Shown here piece after piece: positions 41,300 to 50,090 of a stretch of DNA of 64,000 nucleotides. The notes below the pieces were generated by a model that was given only the letters and a program-made list of their open reading frames with translations, was not told where the DNA came from and searched no databases. The stretch's first letter is position 1, and each line of letters starts with the position of its first letter. Source of the DNA: Thauera sp. JM12B12 (GTDB lineage: Bacteria; Pseudomonadota; Gammaproteobacteria; Burkholderiales; Rhodocyclaceae); NCBI RefSeq assembly GCF_039614725.1, contig NZ_CP154859.1, positions 3,968,001 through 4,032,000 of the forward strand. Direction: 5' to 3'. Both the position numbers and the translations under genes were made by a program.

Positions 41300-43116
41300 C
41301 GCACCCCCACGAGGTCCTGCTCGGACCGCCGCGCGACGTCGCCGCCTGGCCCGACCAGGGCTGCGGCGCGCCTGCCATCCTGCAACGCAGCGACGACGAC
41401 TTCATCCCAGCGGTGCTGGCCGCGCTGCGCGAGCCGGCGAGCCGCAGCGCGCTGCGCGACCACCTGGTGCGCAGCACCACGCTCGCCGCCGGCGCCGACA
41501 CGCGCCCGCCCGGCAAGCGTGCTGCGGGTCGCGGCCTGCTCGACTCGCTGCGCGCGGCCCGCGGCCGCATGGGGCTGCCCGGCGGGCGCCGCGAGGCCCC
41601 CGCGGCCGACAGCGGACGGGAGAAGGCCGCCGCCGGCGAGGACCGCGCCGCCGCGCTCGACGGCCTCCACCGCGCGGCGCGGGGCCAGACCGTGCTCAAG
41701 CTGTTCCAGCCCATCCAGCGCCAGTTCCACCTCGCCGTCATGGAAGCGCGCTGCGACACGCCCGGGCTGCCGCGCATCGACCCGGCGAAGGTGGAGTCGG
41801 CCGGGCTGGTGATCCGCCGCCTGCGCAACGACAAGGGCCGCGAGATCCGCCAGGGCTGGATGCGCGCCGCCGACGGCGTGCGCGGCTGGGTGCAAGTCGA
41901 CAGCAGCGATGAGCCGCTGCCGCCGCGCCACGACCCCGACGCCCGCCGCCGCCTGAGCCGCCCGGGCACGCGCCAGCCCGCGCTCGACCGCGAGGTTCTG
42001 GCCCTGATCAGCGCCCGCGAGGAGGCCGTGCTGAGCGAGGAGGTGGTGCCGATGTTCATCGCCCCGCCCGAGGTGTGCGCCGCCGCCGGCGCCACCCTGC
42101 TCTACGGCCTGGTGCCCACCACCAGCAGCGATCGCGCGGAGGGCGGTGCCCCCGCCTTCGACGACGAAGGCTTCGGCGCCAGCTCGAGCGCCTTCACCAC
42201 GCACCTGGTCGGCCCGCTGCGCGGCCTGCCCGACAGCTTCCCGCGCCCGGGCCAGGTCGTCACCGAAAGCCTCGCCACCCTCGCGCGCACCCCGGGCACC
42301 GACCAGGCCGCAATGCAGCGCCTGCTGCTGCTGCTGCGCCAGCTCGCGGTCGAGTTCGGTGCCTTCGAGGACGCGCCCGAGGCCGAGGCCCTGCTGCAGG
42401 TGCTCGACGGCATCGGCCTGCCGCTGGCCGACGCCGCCGGCAAGCCGATCGAGGGCACCACGCCCGCCGGAGATTTCCTGCGCGAGGCCACCGCCATCCT
42501 GCTCGACGGCGACACCCCGGCGCATCCGCCGACCATGCCGCTGGGCTGGCCGGCGCTCGACGCGGACACCGCCCAGCGCCTCGCCCAGGCCCTGCACGCC
42601 TGCCTGCTGCGCCGCTTCGAGGCGCTCGCCGGCCAGGCCGGACGCTACGACGAGCAGGACGCGCAGTACGTGCTGCGCGCCTTCGTGCGCCTGAAGCCCG
42701 AGGGCCCCTGCCCGGCACGCACGGTGTGGAGCGCCTACAGCCCGCGCTTCGTGATCGCGCCCTGGTACGAGGGCAGCGGCGCCCCGCCCACCCAGGTGGC
42801 GATGCCCGACCCCACCGACAAGGCCACGCTCAAGAAGCTCAAGCCCAACGTCGCCTTCACCGTGCCGGCCGCGATGCAGCACCTGCTCTCGGGCGACCCG
42901 CTCGACATGCTCGAGGGCAAGAAGCCCGCCGGCCAGGGCCTGGACATCGGCTGGATCTGCGGATTCAACATCCCGATCATCACGATCTGCGCCTTCATCG
43001 TGCTCAACATCTTCCTGTCGCTGTTCGACCTCTTCCTGCGCTGGATGATGTTCTTCAAGATCTGCATCCCCTTCCCGAAGAAGAGCGGCGGCGATGGCGG
43101 TGGAGGTGGCGGATGA
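41293..43116 (+). CDS. Hypothetical eCIS protein with a C-terminal hydrophobic segment
   Basis: I do not recognise a function for this 607-residue protein. Most is soluble and Ala/Arg-rich. Residues about 551-595 are a long hydrophobic stretch (WICGFNIPIITICAFIVLNI, then FLSLFDLFLRWMMFFKICIPF) long enough for a membrane hairpin, ending in a Lys pair and a Gly tail. It starts inside the end of the spike gene and overlaps gp25, so it is co-translated with baseplate parts. A baseplate-membrane anchor is a reasonable guess. ATG 41293 or GTG 41296 could be the start. Confidence 0.7.
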   Translation: MVTHPHEVLLGPPRDVAAWPDQGCGAPAILQRSDDDFIPAVLAALREPASRSALRDHLVRSTTLAAGADTRPPGKRAAGRGLLDSLRAARGRMGLPGGRREAPAADSGREKAAAGEDRAAALDGLHRAARGQTVLKLFQPIQRQFHLAVMEARCDTPGLPRIDPAKVESAGLVIRRLRNDKGREIRQGWMRAADGVRGWVQVDSSDEPLPPRHDPDARRRLSRPGTRQPALDREVLALISAREEAVLSEEVVPMFIAPPEVCAAAGATLLYGLVPTTSSDRAEGGAPAFDDEGFGASSSAFTTHLVGPLRGLPDSFPRPGQVVTESLATLARTPGTDQAAMQRLLLLLRQLAVEFGAFEDAPEAEALLQVLDGIGLPLADAAGKPIEGTTPAGDFLREATAILLDGDTPAHPPTMPLGWPALDADTAQRLAQALHACLLRRFEALAGQAGRYDEQDAQYVLRAFVRLKPEGPCPARTVWSAYSPRFVIAPWYEGSGAPPTQVAMPDPTDKATLKKLKPNVAFTVPAAMQHLLSGDPLDMLEGKKPAGQGLDIGWICGFNIPIITICAFIVLNIFLSLFDLFLRWMMFFKICIPFPKKSGGDGGGGGG

Positions 43117-43514
43117 GCACCGGCCCGCTCCCGCGCCCGCTCGTCGGCTGGCCGCTGTTCGCCGTGCCCGACGCCGACGGCCGGCTCGACTGGCCCTCGG
43201 CCGAAGCCAGCGTGCGCCAGTCCATCCGCGTCATCCTCAGCACGCGGCCAGGCGAGCAGCTGATGCGGCCCGAGTTCGGCGCCGGCGTCGACCGCCTGCT
43301 GCACCAGCCCAACAACCTCGCCACCCGCCGCCAGCTGCGCGACTGGGTCAGCGCGGCACTCGAGCGCTGGGAGCGGCGCATCCTGCTCGACCGCGTCGAC
43401 GTGCTCGAAGTCCCCGACCGACCGACCGAACTGCGCGTGGAAATCGCCTACCGGCTCGCCCGCACCGGCAGCCCCGGCGCAGTGGCGGTGACCGTCCGAC
43501 TGGAGGAAGGCTGA
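43113..43514 (+). CDS. gp25-like baseplate wedge protein
   Basis: The 133-residue protein has the gp25/lysozyme-like baseplate fold: SVRQSIRVILSTRPGEQLMRP with EFGAGVDRLLHQPNN, and ALERWERRILLDRVDVLE. It links sheath to baseplate (Afp9/Pvc9 position). ATGA overlap with the previous gene and a one-base gap to the next indicate tight coupling. Confidence 0.93.
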   Translation: MSTGPLPRPLVGWPLFAVPDADGRLDWPSAEASVRQSIRVILSTRPGEQLMRPEFGAGVDRLLHQPNNLATRRQLRDWVSAALERWERRILLDRVDVLEVPDRPTELRVEIAYRLARTGSPGAVAVTVRLEEG

Positions 43515-43515
43515 C

Positions 43516-45828
43516 ATGCCCATCCTGCCACCCCGCCTCGACGACCGCAGCTTCGACGACCTGCTCGAGGATCTGCTCGCCCGCATCCCTGCGCACACGC
43601 CCGAGTGGACCCACCCGCGCCTGGGCGACCCGGGGCGCACCCTGCTCGAGCTCTTCGCCTGGCTGGGCGATGCGCTGCTGTATCGCGCCAACCTGATCCC
43701 CGAGCGCCAGCGCCTGGTGTTCCTGAAGCTGCTCGGCCAGGGCCTGCGCCCGGCCCAGCCAGCCTCGGCCCTCCTCAGCCTGAGCTTCGCCCAGCCCACC
43801 GAACTCGCCGGGCTCACGCTGGCCGCGGGCGCGACGATCAAGGGGGCGCTGCCCTTCGAGACCCTGGCCGAGACCACCGTGCTGCCGATCAGCGCCGAAG
43901 CCTGCTACAAGCGCCCGCTCGACGAGGCCGACAGCGCCCGCATGGCCGAACTGATCGACGGCCTGCAGCGGGTGCACCGCATCGACGGCGCAGCGCGCGG
44001 CTATCAGGTGACGCCGCTGTTCGAGGACGGCCAGGCGGTGGGCGAGGGCGTGGACGTGTTCGCCGACAGCATCGACCGCGCGCTGTGGCTGGCCCTGCTC
44101 GCCCCGGCCGCGCGCCCCGAACAGCAGGCTGCGGTGAACGCCGCCGCGCGCAGCGCTCTCGGCGGCGGCGACAGCGGCGCCGCCGCGCTGCTGTCGGTCG
44201 GCGTGGTGCCGGAGATCGCCGCGCCCGCGCTGTTCGAGGAGATCGGGCCGCGCGCCCGCATCCCGGTGATGTGGGAGATCGTCACCCAGGGCGCCAACGG
44301 CGTCGATGCCGACTACCTCACGATCGAACCCTTGCCCGGCGCGCTCAACGACACGACCGCCGGCCTCACCCGCCCCGGCGTGCTGCGCCTGCCGATGCCC
44401 GACGAGGCGCTGATCTGGGCGCCGTCCAACGACGTCGGCGACAACCCGCGCGCCGGCGTCGGCGACAACCCGCCGCGGCTCGATGACCCCGAGCGCGCCG
44501 CGCGCCTGATCGGCTGGCTGCGCCTGCGGCCGCGGCCCGGCAGCGGCGTCGAGCAGCTCAGGCTGTCGTGGATCGGTGTCAACGCGGTCGAGGCCGACCA
44601 GCGCAGCACCATCGCCGGCCGCGTGCTCGGCGTGTCCACCGGCGCCGCCGACCAGGTCTTCCAGTTACCGGCCGGCTCGGTCGATGCAGCGAGCCTGCGC
44701 ATCGAGGTCGAGGAACCTGGCCGCGGCTACCAGCAATGGACGCGGGTCGACGAGCTCGCGGCGATCTCCGCCGACCCCGTCGTCACCCGCGAGACCGGCG
44801 CCTTCGAGCTCGACGCCGAGGCCGGCACGCTGCGCTTCGGCGACGGTGTGCGCGGCCGCGTGCCGGAACGCCAGATGCGCGTCCGTCTCGCCCATGGCCG
44901 CTTCGGCGGCGGACGGGCGGGCAACCTGCCGGCGGGCAGTCTCACCGAGCTCGCCACCGCCCGCGTGGTCGGCAGCCCGCGCGCGCTGCCGGCGATCAAG
45001 GTGCATCAGCCGCTGGCCAGCGCCGGCGGCGAGGACGCCGAGACCCTGGCCGTAGCCGAGCGCCGCATCCCCGCCCTGCTGCGCCATCGCGAGCGCGCAG
45101 TGACCGCCGAGGATTATCGCCGCCTGGCGCAGGAGGTGCCCGGCACCGAGGTCGGCCGGGTGGACGTGCTGCCGCGCTTCAAGCCGCGCGAGCGCCGCTT
45201 CGACGTGCCCGGCGTGGTCAGCGTGATGGTGCTGCCGGCGCGCGCGCTCGGCCCGGCGCCCAATCCGCGCCCCGACCGCCCCTTCATCGAGCGGGTGCAC
45301 GCCCACCTCGCCGCGCGCACGCCGCTCGCCACCGAGTGCTACGTGATCGGCTGCGAATACCTCGCGCTGGGTCTGTCGGTGGCGGTGGTCATCCGCGACG
45401 GCTTCGCCCGCGACGCGGTGCTGTTCGAGGTCCGCGAGGCCCTGCGCCGGCTGCTGTGGCCGCTGCCACCCCTTGGCCCCACCGGCAGCGGCTGGCCGCT
45501 GCGCCGCCCGGTGCGCGAGCGCGAGCTCGAGGTCGAGGTGTCGCGCGTCGCCGGCGTGGCCGAGGTCGCCGGCCTCAACCTGTTCGAGCGCGCGCAGATC
45601 GACGGCGAGAGCACCTGGCGCCTGCTGACGCGCAACACCACCGACGGCTCGCAGCAGCTCGAGCTCGCGCCCTGGCAGCTCCCCGAGCTGCTGAGCGTGC
45701 AGGTGATCGAGGTCGCGGCCGGCAGCGCGGGCGGCGCGAACGCCGCGCCGGAGTCGCTCGCCGCGCTGCCCAACCCCTTCGCCGACGAGACGGCGGTCGC
45801 GGTGCCGGTCGTGCCCGAGGTGTGCTGA
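43516..45828 (+). CDS. Baseplate J-like protein (Afp11/Pvc11-like)
   Basis: The 770-residue wedge protein begins MPILPPRLDDRSFDDLLEDLL with HPRLGDPGRTLLELFAWLGDALLYR, and has the baseplate-J core near residues 510-650 (RHRERAVTAEDYRRLAQEVPG). It forms the baseplate wedge with the next protein. Its stop overlaps the start of the tail-I-like gene. Confidence 0.9.
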   Translation: MPILPPRLDDRSFDDLLEDLLARIPAHTPEWTHPRLGDPGRTLLELFAWLGDALLYRANLIPERQRLVFLKLLGQGLRPAQPASALLSLSFAQPTELAGLTLAAGATIKGALPFETLAETTVLPISAEACYKRPLDEADSARMAELIDGLQRVHRIDGAARGYQVTPLFEDGQAVGEGVDVFADSIDRALWLALLAPAARPEQQAAVNAAARSALGGGDSGAAALLSVGVVPEIAAPALFEEIGPRARIPVMWEIVTQGANGVDADYLTIEPLPGALNDTTAGLTRPGVLRLPMPDEALIWAPSNDVGDNPRAGVGDNPPRLDDPERAARLIGWLRLRPRPGSGVEQLRLSWIGVNAVEADQRSTIAGRVLGVSTGAADQVFQLPAGSVDAASLRIEVEEPGRGYQQWTRVDELAAISADPVVTRETGAFELDAEAGTLRFGDGVRGRVPERQMRVRLAHGRFGGGRAGNLPAGSLTELATARVVGSPRALPAIKVHQPLASAGGEDAETLAVAERRIPALLRHRERAVTAEDYRRLAQEVPGTEVGRVDVLPRFKPRERRFDVPGVVSVMVLPARALGPAPNPRPDRPFIERVHAHLAARTPLATECYVIGCEYLALGLSVAVVIRDGFARDAVLFEVREALRRLLWPLPPLGPTGSGWPLRRPVRERELEVEVSRVAGVAEVAGLNLFERAQIDGESTWRLLTRNTTDGSQQLELAPWQLPELLSVQVIEVAAGSAGGANAAPESLAALPNPFADETAVAVPVVPEVC

Positions 45829-48335
45829 TGGACGCCAACCGCCAGCGCTTCTGGTTGCTCGCCGACGACCGTCACTGGCCGGGGCGCAGCCACGCCGACT
45901 ATCGCGAGGGCTGCCGCGCGCTGCACCTGGCGAGCGAGCGCAGCCTCGGCGCGATGGCCGCGGATGCCGCTGCGATCGCAGCTTCTGCGCTCGAGCGCCT
46001 GCCGCACGCGATCGACCGCGAAGGCGCCATCGCCTGGTGGGACGAAGCCGCCGGCGCGCTGCAGGTACGCAGCCATCTGCCGGCGCCGGCCACCCTGCTC
46101 GAGCTGCCCGAGCGCCCGCAGGATTTCGCCGCCGGTCACGACGACGTGCTCTACGTTGCGCTCGCCGGACGCGTGCTGCTGCACGACCTGCGCGCGCGCT
46201 GGCCCGACTTCATGTTGCCGACCCCCGGTTTCCAGGCCTGGCGCATCGCCGCGGCGGCCGACGGGGGCGCCTGGCTGCTCGAGCGCGGCAGCGGCCGTCT
46301 GGCACGCCTGCGCGGCTGCATGCACGCTGCGCGCCCGGCGGCCGACTACGCCAGCACCACCTTCCGCCCCGAGCCCGAGAACGCCGACGCCCCGCGCCTG
46401 CAACTGGCACCCGCGCTGGACTGGCCGGCGGGCGAGCGTCCGCAGGCACTGGCGGCCGCCGCGGACGGCCGCCTCGCGCTGCTGTCCTGGTCGGGCGACG
46501 GCGCGTGCCGGCTGCGCCTGGTCGAGGCCGACGGCGCCGTGCTGGGCGCGCCGCAGCAGCTGGCGCAGGTGCGCTTCGCCTATGCGCTCGACTGGCTCGC
46601 CGATGGCGCGATCGCGCTGCGGGTGCCGGGTCGGCGCGACGCGCCGGTGTTCCGCCCGCGCGCCACCAGCGAGGCGCTCACGCTGCAGCCCGGCGGCGAC
46701 ATCTACCCGCTGCAGGCCGAGGCCGAAGAGGCCCCCTTCGCCCATCGCCTCGACCAGCCGCCACGCTATCCGGTCACCGGTCCGGGGCTGGAACCCTTGC
46801 ACCGGCTGTCGGTGTCCCGGCTCGCCCGCCGCGGCGAAGCCGCCAACTTCGGTGCCGAGCGCCACCATCTGATCGACAGCGGCGATCCCGCCACGGTGTG
46901 GCACCGGCTGTACGCCGAGGCCCGCATCCCGGCCGACTGCGGCTTCGTGGTGTGGCTCGCCGCCACCGCCGAGCCCTCGCCTGACGGCGTCGTCGACTGG
47001 GAACCCCATGTGTTCGGCGCGGTACCCGCCGAGGAGCTGCCCGCGGGGCCGCTGCCGCGCGCCGCCTGGGAGCGCCTGCCCTCCGAGCTGCCCGGCCATT
47101 CCGGCCTGGGCGCCTGGGGCGCGCCCCAGCCCGGCCGTGCCGGCCTGTGGACGGTGCTGGTGCAGCGCCACGGGCGGCGCGTGCGCGCGCTGCGCGGACG
47201 CTACCTGTGGGTGCGCATCACGCTGCACGGCAACGGCCGCGACTCGCCCGAGATCGCCGCGCTGCGCGCCTACGGTCCGCGCTTCCCGGTTCGCGACCAG
47301 TACCTGCCACGGCTCTATCACGAGACCGAGTTCGGCGCCGCCGCCGATGCTCGCGTCGCCCCCGGCGAGCCGCAGAGCACCCCGGCGGACTTCCTCGAGC
47401 GCTTCCTCGGCAACGTCGAGGGCTGGCTCACCGCGCTCGAGGACCGCGTCGCCGCCGCACACCTGGTCACCGACCCCGACACCGTCGCCGAGCCCGGGCT
47501 GGACTGGCTGGGCAGCTGGATCGGCGTCGCCTTCGACCCGGCGCTGCCCGCCGCGCGGCGTCGCGACTGGCTGCGCCACGCCGCCGAGCTCGCGCGCTTC
47601 CACGGCACCCGCCGCGGCCTGCTGCTGGCGCTCGACATCGCCACCGACGGCGGTGTGCGCGCCGGCCGCATCGTCGTCGTCGAGGGCTTTCGCATCCGCC
47701 GCCTGCTGGCGACGCTGCTCGGCGTCGACCTGAGCGTCGAGGACGACCCGCTGCTGCCCGGGCTGGTGATCAGCGGCAACTCGGTGGTCGGCGACACGCT
47801 GATCCTGGCCGAGGCCGAGCGCGTCGAGCTGCTCGCGCTGTTCCGCGACGAAGTCGCCAGCGCCAGCGAGCGCGAGGCCGTGCTCGCCTTCTACGAGCGC
47901 CTGGCCTACCGCACGCTGGTGCTGGTGCACGGCGACCAGGAGCACGAGGGGGCACACGGCCTGCTGCGTCGCATCGTCGAGCTCGAGGCGCCCGCCCACG
48001 TCGAGGTGCAGATCGCCCACGCGACCTGGCCGCTGCTGACCGGCATCGCCAGCCTGGTCGGGGTCGACACCTGGCTCGGGCCACCCCGCCCCGTGCAGCC
48101 CGCGCGCGCCAACCGCAGCACGCTCGGCAACGGCGACCGCGTGCTCGGCGTCGGCAGCCTCGACCCGCGCCTGTCGGGCGCGCCGGCCGCCCTCGCCGCC
48201 TCGCCCGCGCCGATCGCCGATGCCGGCGCCGACACCCGCGTGCCCCACGGCCGCAGCTTCATGCTCGACGGCAGCCGCTCGCGCGCCGCCCCCGGCCGCC
48301 GCCTCACCGAGTACCGCTGGCGCCTGCTCGACTAG
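45828..48335 (+). CDS. Tail-I-like baseplate protein (Afp12/Pvc12-like) with PKD-like end
   Basis: The 835-residue protein has a beta-rich N-terminal half, perhaps a propeller (repeated short blades between about residues 90 and 300). A tail-protein-I-like region follows at about 490-640 (RDQYLPRLYHETEF, GLDWLGSWIGVAFDPALP, RFHGTRRGLLLALDIATDGG). The last 40 residues (GRSFMLDGSRSRAAPGRR) look like half of a PKD domain and recur in the next small protein. It follows gp47/J-like in the usual order. Confidence 0.85.
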   Translation: MDANRQRFWLLADDRHWPGRSHADYREGCRALHLASERSLGAMAADAAAIAASALERLPHAIDREGAIAWWDEAAGALQVRSHLPAPATLLELPERPQDFAAGHDDVLYVALAGRVLLHDLRARWPDFMLPTPGFQAWRIAAAADGGAWLLERGSGRLARLRGCMHAARPAADYASTTFRPEPENADAPRLQLAPALDWPAGERPQALAAAADGRLALLSWSGDGACRLRLVEADGAVLGAPQQLAQVRFAYALDWLADGAIALRVPGRRDAPVFRPRATSEALTLQPGGDIYPLQAEAEEAPFAHRLDQPPRYPVTGPGLEPLHRLSVSRLARRGEAANFGAERHHLIDSGDPATVWHRLYAEARIPADCGFVVWLAATAEPSPDGVVDWEPHVFGAVPAEELPAGPLPRAAWERLPSELPGHSGLGAWGAPQPGRAGLWTVLVQRHGRRVRALRGRYLWVRITLHGNGRDSPEIAALRAYGPRFPVRDQYLPRLYHETEFGAAADARVAPGEPQSTPADFLERFLGNVEGWLTALEDRVAAAHLVTDPDTVAEPGLDWLGSWIGVAFDPALPAARRRDWLRHAAELARFHGTRRGLLLALDIATDGGVRAGRIVVVEGFRIRRLLATLLGVDLSVEDDPLLPGLVISGNSVVGDTLILAEAERVELLALFRDEVASASEREAVLAFYERLAYRTLVLVHGDQEHEGAHGLLRRIVELEAPAHVEVQIAHATWPLLTGIASLVGVDTWLGPPRPVQPARANRSTLGNGDRVLGVGSLDPRLSGAPAALAASPAPIADAGADTRVPHGRSFMLDGSRSRAAPGRRLTEYRWRLLD

Positions 48336-48371
48336 CCCCCGCGCCTTTTCGCCACCACCAAGGAGCCCATC

Positions 48372-48683
48372 ATGGCCGAGTTCATCATCAACACCGAAGT
48401 CAAGACCGAGACCCCCGCCGTCGAGGTGACCGTGTCCGCCAACCGGCCGCTGCCGCTCGGCCGCCATGTGTTCCGCCTGGTGGTGGTGGATGACTCGGGC
48501 AACACCTCGATCCCGGACGACGTGGTGGTCATCGTCGCCGACACCGACGCCCCGACCGCGGTGCTCAACGCGCCACGCTCGGTCAGCTTCGGCCGCAGCT
48601 TCGAGCTCGATGGCAGCCGCTCCTTCGATGCCGGCGGCGGTCGCGTCACCACCTACCTGTGGACCTACCTCGGCCAGCCCTGA
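48372..48683 (+). CDS. Small Ig/PKD-like protein
   Basis: The 103-residue protein has an Ig-like strand pattern (LPLGRHVFRLVVVDDSGNTS, DDVVVIVADTDAPTAVL) followed by a PKD-like half (GRSFELDGSRSFDAGGGR and TYLWTYL). The first half repeats in the next gene and the second at the end of the preceding tail-I-like protein. It could decorate the baseplate or fibre. A ribosome site AAGGAG precedes the ATG. Confidence 0.65.
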   Translation: MAEFIINTEVKTETPAVEVTVSANRPLPLGRHVFRLVVVDDSGNTSIPDDVVVIVADTDAPTAVLNAPRSVSFGRSFELDGSRSFDAGGGRVTTYLWTYLGQP

Positions 48684-48726
48684 GGGTCGGCCCAACCCGT
48701 CACGCAGACGCCCTCGGGGAGACATC

Positions 48727-49047
48727 ATGGCCACCTTCGTTCGCGGCCAGCCGATCAAGACCACCGCACCGACGATCACCGTGGATGCCGGGCTCGCGCT
48801 CGGCAGCCATCGCTTCCAGCTCGTGGTGCTGACCGACACCGGCCAGACCAGTGCACCCGCGGTGGTCACGGTCGACGTCATCCGCAGCCTGATCGACCCG
48901 GTCCGTCCCGTGCTCGAGCCGGTGCTGGTGAGCCCCGTGCCGGTGTCGCCGACGCTGACGACCCCGACCACCCGCCTCGACACCACGCTCGTCACCCCCA
49001 GGTCCGCGCCTGCCCGCAAGCCGCGCAAGCCGAGGAGCGAATCATGA
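48727..49047 (+). CDS. Small Ig-like protein with a Pro-rich basic tail
   Basis: The 106-residue protein has the same Ig-like unit as the previous gene (LALGSHRFQLVVLTDTGQTS, PAVVTVDVI), then a Val/Pro/Thr-rich tail ending in Lys/Arg-Pro repeats. It has no PKD-like half. Its stop overlaps the next ATG by 4 bases. Function unknown; probably a structural or decoration subunit. Confidence 0.65.
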   Translation: MATFVRGQPIKTTAPTITVDAGLALGSHRFQLVVLTDTGQTSAPAVVTVDVIRSLIDPVRPVLEPVLVSPVPVSPTLTTPTTRLDTTLVTPRSAPARKPRKPRSES

Positions 49048-50018
49048 ACAGCCCACTGCGCCCGCCCGCTGACGACCCCCTGTACGCCCTGCCGCAGGCC
49101 GCGCGCCCCCACTACGCCACCGGCATGCTGCTCGGCGCCCGCGACTTCGCCGACGAGCAGACCTATCACCGCAACCGCCTCGCGCGCGCGCTCGCTTTCG
49201 CCAGCGGCGCCGGCGGCCGGCGCCTGGCGACGCCCGCCAGCGACGAGGGCGGGGTGGTCGGCCTGCACGGTGGCGGCACGCTGGCGGGGCTGCGCGTGTC
49301 CCACCGCCCGCCGCCACAGGCCGCGGAGGAAGAGCTGCGTATCGCGCCCGGGCTCGCGGTCGACCGCCTCGGACGCCTGATCGAGCTCAGCGTCCCGGTC
49401 TGCCTGCGCGTCGAGCGCTGGTTCACCGGCGAGCTCGCGCGCGAAGACGGCGACGCGCTGCGCCGCGCCGCGCTCGACGACCCGGCGCGCTTCGCCAGCC
49501 CCCGCCTGCTCGGCGAGGGCAGCGTGCTGCCGGCGCGCGCGGTGATCGCCGACGTCTTCATCCGCTTCGTGACCTGCCGCCAGGCGCTCGCGCCCGCCTT
49601 CGCCAGCGGCCCCTTCGATGCCCTCGACGCGGTCGAGACCGCGCGCCTGCGCGATGGCTGGGAAGTGCATCTGGTGCTGCGCGGCGATGGGCTCGACGAC
49701 GACTTCAGCGGCCTGCCGCTGACCGACCGCGACCTCTCCACCCTCGCCCCCGAGGCGCGCCGTGATGCGCTGCAGGACGCGGTGCTGGACGCCTGGCCCA
49801 GCCTGGCCGGCCACACCGACGCCGATGGCAACCTGCCGCGTCCGCCCGGCCACCCGCCGGCGCTGGACCCGACCGCGGTGTTCCTCGCCCGCGTCTTCGT
49901 CGGCGTCGCTGCGGGCAACCCGCCCGCGCGCAGCGGCGAGGTGATCGTGGACAACTGGGGGCGGCGCTTCCTGCCCCATCTCGGCCTGATGGCCGGTGCG
50001 CTCGGCCTGGGGCGCTGA
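49044..50018 (+). CDS. Hypothetical eCIS protein with Y-x2-G-x2-L-x-ARDF motif
   Basis: The 324-residue protein has an N-terminal motif HYATGMLLGARDFADEQTYHRNR followed by RIAPGLAVDRLGRLIELSVPVCLRV. The next gene carries the same pattern, so the two share an N-terminal domain. I cannot assign a function. The pattern of a motif helix followed by a beta-rich domain could fit a baseplate or fibre adaptor. No signal peptide. Confidence 0.6.
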   Translation: MNSPLRPPADDPLYALPQAARPHYATGMLLGARDFADEQTYHRNRLARALAFASGAGGRRLATPASDEGGVVGLHGGGTLAGLRVSHRPPPQAAEEELRIAPGLAVDRLGRLIELSVPVCLRVERWFTGELAREDGDALRRAALDDPARFASPRLLGEGSVLPARAVIADVFIRFVTCRQALAPAFASGPFDALDAVETARLRDGWEVHLVLRGDGLDDDFSGLPLTDRDLSTLAPEARRDALQDAVLDAWPSLAGHTDADGNLPRPPGHPPALDPTAVFLARVFVGVAAGNPPARSGEVIVDNWGRRFLPHLGLMAGALGLGR

Positions 50019-50090
50019 GGGCGACATGCACCCCGCGTCGGCCACCCGAATGCATTTGCGCGCGTCAGCGGACGCGCTGGAGGACATGCC

